Shown here piece by piece: positions 23,633-35,834 of a stretch of DNA of 64,000 bases. The notes under the pieces were generated by a model. It worked only from the letters and a program-made list of their open reading frames with translations. It was not told the DNA's origin and searched no databases. Made by a program: the position numbers and the translations under genes. The stretch spans positions 5,181,992-5,245,991 of the forward strand of contig OY821746.1 in NCBI GenBank assembly GCA_963682055.1. The letters are read 5' to 3'. Numbering within the stretch: position 1 is the stretch's first letter; the number at the start of each line of letters is the position of its first letter. Source of the DNA: Primula veris. Taxonomy: Eukaryota; Streptophyta; Magnoliopsida; Ericales; Primulaceae.

Positions 23633-26600
23633 AATATACTGCAAATGAGGGCAATACTGCAAATGCAAAGTTCTGAAGCGCAAGTCGGATTTCTAAAGCT
23701 CATTTTCTGCCAATCTTTTAGATCTTATCCTTATTAAAGTGGATATTGATTAATGATTATTGAGTACTAATAAGATAATTTTTAATTTTATAAAACAATG
23801 TAGTAACTAAAACCATCAAAAATTCAAAATTAAATATATTGACCCAATTTATCAGTACCCATGCCATGCCCTTCACTTGTGCACAGTGATACCAGTATAT
23901 ATTTATGATTTAATTTGGCAGAGATATATATAAGCATAGCAGAGAAATCAGAATAGTGGAACTTTGACTCAACTTGCATTATGGCCCTCTCCAAAATCAA
24001 AAGGATACGGCAGAGTACCAAACCTAAGGACAGACAAGATAAAGGATAAAATTATAATCAGAAATTGTTCCCTTTCTTTTCACTCAAAAAATAACAAACG
24101 TTTTTTTTCCTTTAATCAGAAACGGTTCCTCTTTATCTTTAACATTATGTGCACAAACAAACAAAAACAATTTCTGAGGGTAAACAGACACAATGCCAGA
24201 GAGATTCTGAATACTATATATAACGCTCCATAATCAAGCAGTGATTCCGTTTTTTTGTCTACTGTACTACAACGTATGTCTAGTGAAATTATGGGCCGGA
24301 TAGTTATTTAATTTCTTAGAATGGAATAATTTGTTCGTTTTTTTCTAGCATTTTTTCCTTTTATAATGTTAAGACAGTAGCATTGTAAGCATATTTTAAG
24401 TCTCTGCATGCAAAATTACATGATTATGATAGAAAATGATCCCATCGAAAGCAACTAGCTAGCTAGCTAGTACATACATATGGGGCGACTTTATAAAAAT
24501 TCAAATCACTTACTTGTAGAGTAATTAATTACTAGTTTTTTTTTTCTTTTTGCGTAATCAGGATAAATAACTAGTTAGTTGAAGCAATATTTGTAACTTG
24601 CAAGACCTGTCTTGTCTGAGGTAACATTAAGATGATGCGCACAAATAAAACATGGTATACGATGGACTCCACTAATAAATGTAAACCTGTCGACCTTATA
24701 AGAGTACACATTAATTTGTTTGGATGCATATTCAACTAATTTCAACTGTAGAACTAATAAACAAAGAGACTAAACCCCATTAATTATTTCAGAATTAGTT
24801 AACTTTAAATTAATTTTATACGTTAGATCTGCAATGGAATTAAAGTGCCTGGTTTGTAAAAAAGAATTAGATCTAACACAAGTGTATGATATCATTGCAT
24901 GAGATTTGGAAAGGATTATCAATTACAATTACAGACTAACAGTTTGATAGGAAAGAAGTAACGAAAAAAAACCACGAAAAAAAACCCGACTATGTTAAAA
25001 TGTAGGGAAAAAATGGCCACCCTGTAACCCGAATTGGCCACCCTGAAGACCGCTCACCAGATTCAGTCGAGGTCCTAGGACCACTTTGATAAGTTATGAA
25101 AGAATGGCCACCCTGGAACCCCGAATTGGCCTACAATAGTATTTTTAACTTTTAATCATCAAAATTAGCGTCTTCTCTGCAATGAGTTTTAACTTTTTGC
25201 TAAGTAATTTCGAAAAAGATTATTGGCTAATTATACAATTCATATTCAACCAACACTCAAGCTTTGGTTTGAATTTAAGTTTAGAAAAGCATCACTAGCT
25301 ATGGTGGTTAAGTGGATATGAAGGCATAACTTAGGAAAAACAAAAATGTAAAGTCAGAGCCACTTTGATAAGTTATGAAAGCATGTTATATCCATAAACT
25401 TTGATGTGCAATTGGCCCTTACATCGATCACACTGGCAAGTACTCCGTCTGTTCCGAAAATACGCTCTCATTTGACTTTCACAAATATTACGAAAGGTTA
25501 GTTATAATAGTCAACATGATCACCATTTTACTAATATATCATTTGAATAATATGAATGTTTAATATATATAGTTGTTATTTTTTATCCATGATCATTTAA
25601 TATGGATATATATGACAATTAAAACATAAGTAATTAACTACCATCTCATAGATGAAATTAATGGCCAGTATGTTTTTGGGAGGAAAGAAGTATTAATAAT
25701 CTGTTGTTACTTTGCTAGATCACCGAAAAGTAAAAAGAGATAAATTAAGTACAAATCCTTAATGAACCACTATAAGTGGGAAATAAATAATGTAATAAAC
25801 CTTTTTTACAGGAGTAGCTGGCACTATTTAATTTGTGAATGTTGCACATCAAAACTTTTAATGCAAAAGTGCTAATGAGACTGGGTTGATTTAACTCAAC
25901 TGTGACGACATCTTTTTTTTAAAACAATTGTGGCAACATTGACAAATAATTGAGAGACCTTAAAGTCTTTGAGCACCTATTATTGCCACCATTGCTCCAA
26001 AAGTATATAGTCTTTATGTTGAGTGGATATACATAATTCTTTAGTTTTTGTTTGACAAATCAATCTCCACTCTCAATAAAAACATTGTGGACCAGTTTAG
26101 AGAAAAGACGTACTCTAGAATATCTAAGCTTGAAGTGGTAATTGTTATATCTCGATCGTAAATTATACATAAAATAATGTTATATCTCGATCGAGCTATA
26201 GTTTACTATAAACAAGTACCAACGTGAAACTTTTTTATCCATACTTACTGTAAATGATCACCGGTTCTTACAATTTATTTATTTATAGAATAATGAAATC
26301 GAACTTGCAAACTGTCACATCTGGTAAATAAAGGGCGAATATAGGAAATGAGTGAAGTAAAAACCTAAGTATAGCTGATGCAATTACTAGCATATACGTG
26401 CTATAAATATTGGGAATTTATTATGTAAATCTCTGACACCATCCGTTATTATTCAATGTTAGAAGATATTCCCTTTCAAACTTTTCAGTCTAGGAATTCC
26501 TTTATAATCAATCCTGTTCTGTAAATATAAGCCTAGGTAGGTGGCAGATTAATTATTCAGTTTTTAAACCTAAATTTGCATGTCATGTGCAATGTATATT

Positions 26601-27039
26601 TAGTAATAATTAGAACTACTTATATATAGACACAAATATGCTGCATTTGCCTATTAAAAACAGCAATTAAAGAAGCTGCAATTCTAATTACGATTTGTCC
26701 ATGATAATGTAATAAAAAAGACCTTAGCTATTCAAATTTCAATATGGTCAAGTTTGTGCTTAAATGCTTTACTTCTATAATTTCCTGAATTAAGTCGGGA
26801 AGATACTCGGAAGTTGGAACAGTGCAACAACGGAGTGCTAATAAAAACTTAGTTTTAGTTAATTAGTTTTCACTTGATATAGGTTTTGTGTTTCTTTCTT
26901 CCGAAATAAAAGCAGAAATGTTAACCTGCAAGAAAATCTAGTTTTTTTCCATCTTCGATAAGTCCAGTTATTATCTTAAAGGTTCAGCTAAACAAGCATA
27001 TCATCCATTGTCGAGCCAATGTACGTTTGAGTAATGGCT
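23633..27039. other. Intergenic, no gene seen
   Basis: AT-rich DNA. Short direct repeats include ATGGCCACCCTG-type motifs at about 25012-25125 and CCACTTTGATAAGTTATGAAAG near 25081 and 25362. Frames at 23830-24021 and 23964-24233 overlap on opposite strands and show no motif. Confidence 0.55.
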
Positions 27040-27044
27040 ACTGT

Positions 27045-27387
27045 TGTTGAGTTGTGGAGCCAAATGTGTTTTGTTCATGTTCACTAATTATCATACATCA
27101 CTAAAAATTATAATAAGACCCACTATGGGTTCTATATATGTCTCACATATCTTATATTTTAATTATCACATATTTGAGAGAGAATATTATAGCGAGAGAG
27201 TTCTAATTGTGAGAGAACCATAGCTTTGTGATCAAGCTAGATTACGTTTGTAATCCTTCTTATAATATATATATAAGTGCCACGTGTAGCGACCCGAAGA
27301 CGTAGCCATTTTGGGTGAACCCCGTTATCAAATTGTGTGTGCTGTTTGTATTTGTGTCTTTCTTTAAGTACGCCTGATTTCCTAACA
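27045..27387 (+). repeat. 5' LTR of decayed copia element
   Basis: Runs from TGTTGAGTTG to CCTAACA. The partner is at 31563-31907. It contains ATATATATATAAG near 27268 that may act as a TATA region. Differences from the partner are spread evenly, mostly substitutions plus a 2-base indel. Confidence 0.9.
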
Positions 27388-27389
27388 AG

Positions 27390-27401
27390 TGGTATCAGAA
27401 C
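27390..27401 (+). promoter_or_regulatory. Primer-binding site, tRNA-iMet type
   Basis: TGGTATCAGAAC lies two bases after the LTR end and matches the copia consensus TGGTATCAGAGC at 11 of 12 positions. That consensus is complementary to the 3' end of initiator methionine tRNA. Confidence 0.9.
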
Positions 27402-28232
27402 TTGGGTTTTGTAGAATCAAGGTCGAATATTGGAAGGAAGATCAATGGTGAAAAAAAACAGAAGCGCACATGGGATCGAGAAGTTCGACGAAAGAACTTC
27501 GCACTCTGGAGAATGCAAATAGATGATTATCTGTACGAGAGGAAGATGCATCAGGCACTTCTTCTCGAGAAAAGGTCAACCACGACCACCGAAGAGGCAT
27601 GAAAACTCTTAGACTAACAAGTGTTGGGAGTGATCCGACTAACACTACATAGGAGCGTGGCGCACAACGTTGCAAGAGAGACGACGACGATGGGGATGAT
27701 GAAGATCCTCACCGACATGTACGAAAAACCATCCACAAACAACAAGCTACATCTCATGAGTAAGTTGTTCAACCTACACATGGCTGAGAACATACCTGCC
27801 GCAAACCACGTGAATAAGTTCACCGACACCGTAAATCAGTTGGATGCGGTCGAGATGACCTTTGAAGACGAAGTGAGAGCCCTAATACTGCTAGCCTCTC
27901 TACCGAACAGTTAGGAGTTCATGCGAGCTGCTGTCAGCAACTCAATTGGAAAAGAGAAACTGACTTACAACGGCATTCGAGATCAAATACTCACTGAGAA
28001 ACTCAGGAGACAAGATATGGGTGAATGCTCAAATGATGGAGCAGCCGTGAACGTCGGTTCAAGATACCGGGGTAAGGACATATTGGACGAAAGAGGTCGT
28101 TCAAAATCGAGAGGTAGAAAGGGGCAAAGCCGAGATGGCAAAAATAGCGATCGGAACAAGAAGAGTCTTCGATGCTATAACTGCCAGGGTATGAGGCACT
28201 TCGCCCATGAGTGCAAGCAGCCGAAAAAATAA
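27402..28232 (+). pseudogene. copia gag remnant with CCHC zinc knuckle
   Basis: Gag-like frame with the nucleocapsid motif CYNCQGMRHFAHEC (C-x2-C-x4-H-x4-C) near its end, about 28173-28214. The frame is interrupted by TGA at 27600-27602, TAA at 27615-27617, TAG at 27912-27914 and TAA at 28230-28232. These breaks look like transitions, as expected in methylated, silenced DNA. It cannot make a full-length protein. Confidence 0.85.
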
Positions 28233-31200
28233 AATGGCAGATGTCATGTGGCAAATGTTGCGAGCGACGAGGAATCAGGTGACTGTTTAATGCTTGCCAT
28301 ACAAAGAAATATAGATTCATGGATTTTAGACTCTGGGGCATAATTTCATATGACCGCTTAGAAGGATTTATTCAAAAATTACATTACGGGTAATTTCGGT
28401 AAAGTGTATCTAGCCGACGGAGAAGCATTGGATGTTGTTGGAATGGGCAATGTGAAGATTCGCATTCCAAATGGTTCGGTATGGATGCTGACGAAAGTGA
28501 GGCATGTTTCGAGGTTGACCAAGAATCTGATTTCAGTAACACAACTCGATGTAGAGGGACACTCCACTTCGTTTAGCAGTAGAGCTTGGAAAGTTTCACG
28601 AGAAACTATGGTGATAGCACGAGGGAGGAAGGTCAGTACATTGTACATGACGACCGATGATGAACGTACAATTGCGACAGCTGTGTCGCAAAATTGCTCT
28701 GAGTTGTGGCATCGACGTTTAGATCATATAAGTGAGAGCGGATGAAGGTGCTAGCAAATGACAGTAAACTTCCAGGCTTGAAGTCTGTCAACCTCGACAT
28801 GTGTGAATGTTGCATCATCAGGAAGCAAAAGAGGGTGAGCTTCCAGAAATGTGGAAAAGCTCCTAGGGAGAAGAAGCTAGCACTTGTCGACTCCGATGTA
28901 TGGGGGCCATCCCCGGTAACCTCACTGGGAGGATCTCAGTACTATGTGACCTTTATCGACGATTCAACGAGGAAGACATGGATCTACTTCTTGAAACACA
29001 AGTTTGAAGTGTTTAAGAAATTTCAAGAATGGAAGGCCATGGTCGAATTAGAGACCGGGAATAAACTAAAATGTTTGAGGTTTGATAACGGCGGAGAGTA
29101 CATTGATGCGAAGTTCGTAGAGTTCTGTACACAAAGAGACATTCGAATGGAGAAGATCATCCGAAGAACGCCACAGCAAAATGGCATGGCCGAGAGAATG
29201 AACCGAACAATCAATGAGCGTGCTAGGAGCATGAGGCTACAAAGTGGGCTGCCCAAAGCCTTATGGGCACAAGCAGTAAGCACGGCGGTTTATCTCATTA
29301 ACCGCGGACCCTCAGTGCCATTAGAAAAGAGAATTCCCAAGGAAGTCTGTATAGGAAAGCCTATCTCGTATGAACACTTGCGAGTGTTCGGTTGTATGTC
29401 ATATATCCATGTCGATATAAACGATCGTACCAAGCTTGACTCGAAGTTCAAAATTTGTTACTTTGTGGGGAACAGTGGAGCTGAGTTCAGATATCGCTTC
29501 TGGGATGGTCAAACAAAGAAGATCATTCGCAGTAAGGATGTCATCTTCAACGAAAGTATTTTGTACAAAGATCGACAAAATATGGTGGTGGAAGAACATG
29601 CACTCCCGTCCGATGAAAGTGGTTTAGTAGACATGAATGCGTTTCCAAGAATCGAGTTGGAAGATAACGCTGAATATGAGCCAGTGGTGCTTGACAACCT
29701 ATCAGCACATGATGAAGAGGGCGATGAGTCACGCAAAACTCCTCAACCTGAATTGGGCCGAGGTCATTGCGAAAGGAGATATATTGTCTGATACGCTCCT
29801 TCCATGCATTTCATACTACTCGATGATGCAGGCGAGCCCGAGAGTAGAGAAGAATCTCTGGAGCTGAAAGACTCAAGCAAGTGGGAGCTCGCCATGAAGG
29901 ATGAGATGAAGTCACTAAAGAAGAATGTGACTTGGCAGTTAGCTGAACTACCCAAGGGGAAAAGGTCACTGAGTAACAAATTGGTGTTCCGACTAAAGAA
30001 GAAACAAGATGGCTCGAAACGGTACAAGACACGATTAGTAGTCAAATGGTTCCAACAAAAGGAAGGAATTGACTACACTGAGATCTTTTCTCCGGTCGTA
30101 AAGTTAACGACTGTTCGGCTATTGTTGAGCATTGTTGTAAATGAGAATCTTCATCTTGAGCAGTTAGATGTGAAAACTGCTTTTCTCCACGGAAATCTTG
30201 AAGAAGAGATTTACATGCTACAAGCTGAAGGCTTTGCCGAAAAGGGAAAAGAGAGACTAATCTGCAAACTAAAGAAGAGCTTATACGGGCTAAAACAAGC
30301 ACCACGACAGTGGTATAAAAAGTTTGACAGTTTCAAGGTGGGTACCGGGTTTGAAAGAAGTGATAGTGATCACTGCTGTTTCGTGAAAAGATTTGAGAAC
30401 TCTTCGTGCGTCATTCTACTTCTGTACGTAGATGATATGTTGCTCGCTTGGTCGAGCCTTGTAGAAATTAACAAGGTGAAGCAACAGTTGATGAAACAAA
30501 TTGAGATGAAGGATTTGGGTGCCGCAAATCAGATCATCGGTATGAGGATTTTCCGAGGATGGGATAGGTCTTTGTTTCTGTCGCAAGCCGAGTATGTGAA
30601 GAAAGTGTTGGCTCGGTTTAGCATGAGTGATGTCAAGGCTGTAGGCACACCCCTAGCCGCACACTTTTAACTTGTCAAAGGAACAATCACCCTCGGACTA
30701 GGAAAGAAAGGATCGTATGTCGAACATACCCTACGCTTCAGCAATTGGTAGCTTGATGTACGCTATGGTGTGTACAAGACCGGACATTGCCCACCCATTG
30801 AAAGTTGTCAGTCGTTACATGAGTAACCCGGGCAAGCACCATTGGGAAGTTGTGAAGTGGATATTGAGATATCTCTCGGGTACAGTGAGTTCGACATTAT
30901 GTTTTCGAAAGACCTCGGTAGACCTGTACGGCTATGTTGATGCTGACATGGCTGGTGATCTGGATAGCCGAAAGAGCATAACGGGATGTGTTTGTACCTA
31001 CGGTGGTACTGCTGTGAATTGGACATCTAAGTTGTAAAAGATTGTTGCACTGTCGACCACAGAGGCTGAGTACGTCGCGATGACGGAAGCAAGCAAATAG
31101 ATGATTTGGTTGCAAGGTTTCTTAGAGGAGCTCGATCAGAAAACCGACAAGGGAGTTCTAAAATGTGATAGTCAAAGTGCAGTTCAATTAGCTAAGAATC

Positions 31201-31421
31201 CTATATTTCATTCACGCACCAAGCACATACAGATCCGTTAATATTTTAATCGGGATGTTCTAGAAGATGGAATCTTCGCGCTAGAAAAGATTGAGGGTGC
31301 TAAGAACCCTGCCGATATGCTAACGAAGTCTGTTACAATCAACAAACGGAGGTTATGTGCGACCTCAGTAGGACTCCGAGCTTGTGACTCAGGTTCGCCG
31401 CTACACTTGAAGTATGGGTAA
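28233..31421 (+). pseudogene. copia pol remnant (protease-integrase-RT-RNase H)
   Basis: The protease motif LDSGA (about 28326-28340) is followed at once by TAA 28341-28343, then TAG 28359-28361. The frame shifts by one near 28741. The integrase core (VDSDVWG, FDNGGEYI, QQNGMAERMNRT) runs to TGA 29789-29791. Reverse transcriptase follows (QLDVKTAFLHGNLEEEIYM, LYVDDM) to TAA 30668-30670, where another single-base shift occurs. RNase H (VDADMAGDLDSRKS) continues with stops at 31035, 31098 and 31239 and ends at 31421. The gene order integrase-RT-RNase H defines Ty1/copia. Confidence 0.9.
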
Positions 31422-31551
31422 CTCGCCGACGATGGAAGAGTAGTAATTACTATACAATGATACTGATAGGAGCATTCTGCTCAGGGGAGCACAGTGAGTT
31501 CGGTGGTCGAAGATAATCAGGGTTCTTTTGAAGCACTCGACATTTGACTCC

Positions 31552-31562
31552 AAGTGGGAGAT
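31552..31562 (+). promoter_or_regulatory. Polypurine tract of copia element
   Basis: AAGTGGGAGA lies immediately before the 3' LTR. A purine-rich run at this position primes plus-strand synthesis. Confidence 0.7.
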
Positions 31563-31907
31563 TGTTGAGTTGTTGAGGTAAATGTGTTTTGGTCATGTCC
31601 ACTAATTATCTCACATCACTACGAATTGTAATAACACCCACTATGAGTTCTATATATGTCCCAGGTATCTTTTATTTTAATTATCTCATATTTAAGAGAA
31701 AATATTATAGCGAGAGAGTTCTATTTATGAGAGAAACATAGTTTTGTGATCAGGCTAGATTACATTTGTAATCCTCCTTATAATATATATCTATAAGTGT
31801 TACGTGTAGCGGCCCGCAGACGTAGCCATTTTGGATGAATTCTGTTATCAAATTGTGTGTGCGGTTTGTATTTCTGTCTTTCTTTAAGTTTACCTGATTT
31901 CCTAACA
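31563..31907 (+). repeat. 3' LTR of decayed copia element
   Basis: Runs from TGTTGAGTTG to CCTAACA and pairs with 27045-27387. It is followed at once by ACTGT, the second copy of the target-site duplication. Confidence 0.9.
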
Positions 31908-31912
31908 ACTGT

Positions 31913-34516
31913 GCCATGCACGATTTATTTTATCACTACTATTTAAAGTCGACTAATTTCTCTAGACCAGTAGCATGTTTTCAAGCATCGTCACGAATGT
32001 AAATCTTATACTACGTTGCTTCATTGCTTGAGTTTAGTCTTTGTTGAGTAATTGCAACCAAACCAATTAACTAAATTTTCCATCATTGACATTTGACAAT
32101 GTTAACCGAAAAGTAATTGTTAAGATAACTAGGTAAGTGATGTCTCTTAGGTAAAAGGAAAAGAGGAACAGAACCTTTAGTAAGGAATTTTCTTTCATTA
32201 ATTATGTGATTTTTGTTAAAATATGAAGTTTTAACGAGGTATATATTAGCATAACCTTGATAATGTAATTCTATATCGCTTTCAAAAGAAGAGAAAACTA
32301 TGATAGAAAACTAGAAGTTATGCACTTATTAATCCTTCCTATAATCCTATATCTTAAGCTTTCATAACTCGCTAAAAACATAAACAAATATATGTTATAT
32401 GAGGTCCCAGATGCGAAAGCAGTGACTAGTTGGTTCTATCATTTGAAAGCTAAATACATTATTTAAATATTATGCTTTTCTTTCACTCAAAAAATTACAA
32501 TTACAGCTTATGTTCTTATTTGACTTAGTTATCGAAGAGAAGATCTTCCAAATCAAAACTAAGACTACCAACTTAAACAAATACGCACATCAAAAAAGAT
32601 TGGATAAAAATAAAATTAGTTGACGAAAACAAACCTAAGCCTGAAAAGCTGAGTTGTTCTCGTAAAAGCGTTTTAAACAATAGCCTACTTAATCGGGAAG
32701 TAAATTTACATTATACTGCATAAATGCATGTTAAATCCTGCTAGTTGAAAACTGTTAAAAGTTTGAATTTAAGTCCACCTAATTACAACACAACCGACTA
32801 ATAACTACTGTAATATAAATCCTGCTAGTTGATAGGCAACACCGTATCATTGGCTCATTATCTGCTGGATAAAAAAATCATTTGCTCAGTTAAAATGATT
32901 TGTATAGGCTGCCAATGCATTGTCTGATCGCTTAGTAACAGATAGACTAGAGAAATAAATGTTACTACGCGGTAGTTATTTTAATTCAGAACATTAACAC
33001 AATTGTTTTTGACCGCTATACAACTGGTAGTAATCATTTGCTTGATGGGCTAGCTAGTTATTTCAACATTTAAGCTCCTTATTTAATAGAAAAGTACGAT
33101 ATTAAATCTTAATTAAGACAACGATAGATTACTGTATTGGAAAGGGTTATGCTAAAGAATAAATGAATAAATTATGATATGTTTAAAATTTGTTACTTTC
33201 TGGTACGGTTAATTGCATTGGTGCTTTTTGTTGTCAAAGAAAACCGAAATAGACGGATTGGTAATGCCAAATAATGTTCACTGTGGAAATATTGCAGGCT
33301 AGAATGTTGCAGATTGCAACTTATAGCTTATTTAGCTTGAAGTACATATATATGCTCGTCGGATACAATTTAATGTATCAAATGTTTATGATTCTGAGTA
33401 AATATATAATGTTTCAAAAATCAACTCAAGACTTCAACTATCTATGGTCACTATAGCGATTCATTACATTGTTGGATAAAAAATATTATCTTTTTTTGCA
33501 TGCATTATGCATGTATTTGGTTTCATCATGACCTTATATTTCCAACTTAATTAATAGCACTAGTAAGACCCAAGTCCACTGATTAAAAAAGAGAGTACGA
33601 CCCAAGTTCACGGTTCAGTGGTTACAAACCATACTGTCTCCAATTAGTAGTCTTAAAGTGTATATATAATATATAATCATCTTATAGAATCTGTTTTTTT
33701 AATAATATTTTAGGAGCTGTTATCAAAAAAAATTAAAAAATCCTTGAGTAATTTTTTTTTTTTTAAAATCATCTTATAGAAGGGCATTGAGCTAAAACGA
33801 AATTTTTTTGCTGAACCAGCAAACGAGCAGCGAAGTGATACTATAATTTTTTCCAGTATACTTTTATAATATATTTATGATTATAATTACTGGTGCAATT
33901 ACCCCCGCACAATATTTTCTGCTCTCTTACGCATAAACTGTAACTTAATTGAATAGTTAGTCAATTTAAAATAAGCGCTACTGTAGTATTCTGTACTTAT
34001 CTCTATAAAGATCTCTTGTCGAATAATTTGATCTAAAAGGTCAGATTTTCATTAGTCAATTAAGGGACCCAATATCTAAAACACAAACCCTGAAAACAGG
34101 CATTACCATTTACCAACAAATATCTATTATAAACCACGTCAAAGTCCTTTATTGCCAAGAAAAAGCTAATAATGCCCGCAAGTTCATAACTCCATCGATG
34201 TGCCAAATTTCCACGTGAAGTGTCACGTATTACATACACATTGCATGATGAGATGCATTAAATCATCATAGGCAGCCACCAACTCTTTTTAATTAAATGT
34301 CATGCATATAACACAAGTATTTATGTAGTGGCTCTGATTAATTAGTTTCCAAACAGATGGAAATCGTTTTCAAACAATAATTATAATAGCAAGAGCAACT
34401 TAATTTATACTCCATTATTGAGTCACTCTGGATTGATTTCTTTTGGTTTTTTGAAACTTCTTATTGGTTGCATTTTGTCTATCGACATTCAACCTTCAGT
34501 TTACCTATTTGTGTTT
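31913..34516. other. Intergenic, no gene seen
   Basis: AT-rich spacer between the two copia elements. TAAATCCTGCTAGTTGA occurs near 32734 and 32816, and AATCATCTTATAGAA near 33675 and 33768. The frame at 33274-33456 has no recognisable motif. Confidence 0.55.
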
Positions 34517-35834
34517 TGTTGGAAAAACCATGTTTAACATGGTAGTTTCCGAATGGTCACGAGACCATCTTTGAGTCAACATTCCAAGTGACAGCCGTTG
34601 TCTTTTGGCATCATACTTAAGACGGTTGAGTAGATGGTATGACAAGGTTCGTAACGGTATGTCGCATGACCTATTCGGAGAATGGGAGTGAATGGAAATT
34701 GACGTCAAAGAATGGGGTTGAGAAAGAGGAAAACTCTTAATGCTGGAAAATGAGTTTAATGAGAATAACTCATTGGGAATTGTCCCACATTGAAAAGGAA
34801 AGAGCTCCTCCTCGGGAAAAAGAGCTCCTCCTCGGAAAAAGAGCTCCTCCTCGGGGAAAAGAGATCCTCCTCGGGAAAAGAGCTCCTGCTCGGCCAAGTG
34901 TCATGCTCGGCCAAAGTGCCCTGCTCGGCCTAGTGTCCTGCTCGGCCAAAATTTCCAGCTCGGGAAAATTTCCAGGTCGGGAAAATTTCCAGCAAAGCGG
35001 TAACTGTTGCAATAAATATGAATTTATTGCAAAGTTAATACTGCAGTTTCGAATTTCGAAAACTGACAGTAGTAAAGTGACTTTAATGGCTGAGATACTC
35101 AGCCAGCCTATAAATAGGCAGACCCCCCACAGGTCAAAAAATACACAACATTCTGAAATCAAACACAGCAGCAAATATCATCTCTCTAAACAGTAGCATT
35201 ACATTTTAGTTAGAGAGAGCCACCCACCAACAGCTCGACCTTGACTCGTTGCCAGTTTCCGGCGAGTCATCCGAGACGTTGTACCTTGGGATCGAAGCGC
35301 CAAACATAACCAGAAACCTCAAAGATGGTTAGGCGAATATCGGTTAAGGGCAGACTGTTAAACAGTCGCCTCGTCTATTTATTTTCTGCATTTTTATTTC
35401 GTCTTTACATTTCTGCAATTTTATATTCTGTACATTTCAATTCTGTAATTATTTTTCCTGTTCTGTAATTTCATTTCAGTCCTTTTTCTTTTCTGTAATT
35501 TCTATTCTGTTCTGTAATTTATTATCCAGTCCTGTAATTTTATTTAATTCCAGAAACAGTCCAGCAGTTTAGTAATTATACTATCCTGTCTGGCAGTTTC
35601 TTTTAATTAACAAACAGTCCAGCAGTTTAGTAATTATACTATTCTGTCTGGCAGTTTGGTTCAATTACAAACCAGTCCAGCAGTTTAATAATTTATATTA
35701 ATCTGTCTGGAATTTTAATTAATTGCATTTTGTTTCTGCAAGTGTCGAAATTTGTAATAGAGTCACATTCCATTATAGAAATAAAATTGTTTATTTCTTT
35801 TTAGTCCTTGCACTTTTAATTATTGCTTTTACGT
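34517..35834 (+). repeat. 5' LTR of young copia element
   Basis: Starts TGTTGGAAAAACC and contains the palindrome CCATGTTTAACATGG. A small tandem array of AGAGCTCCTCCTCGGG-type units (five copies, about 34801-34885) is followed by GCTCGGCC-spaced repeats. A TATA box TATAAATA lies at 35109-35116. Identity with the 3' LTR stops at ACGT (35831-35834). The last few LTR bases appear to be deleted with the primer-binding site. Confidence 0.85.

Larger units (their letters stand above)
27040..31912 (+). mobile_element. Ty1/copia LTR retrotransposon, decayed
   Basis: Complete but inactive element at 27045-31907, flanked by a perfect 5-bp duplication ACTGT (27040-27044 and 31908-31912). It has LTRs of about 344 bases, a tRNA-iMet-type primer-binding site, a purine-rich tract before the 3' LTR, and gag, protease, integrase, reverse transcriptase and RNase H in copia order. 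About ten in-frame stops and at least two frameshifts break the coding region. By eye the LTRs differ at about 39 positions (roughly 11 percent), so the insertion is millions of years old at usual plant rates. Confidence 0.95.

Noticed and set aside
27442..28341. Several minus-strand frames under the copia gag region
   Set aside because: Antisense shadows of a retrotransposon gag. The sense strand has the zinc knuckle and correct element context.
34505..35196. Overlapping frames in both LTRs of the young copia element
   Set aside because: They lie in LTR DNA, repeat in both LTRs, and come from the GCTCCTCCTCGG array.
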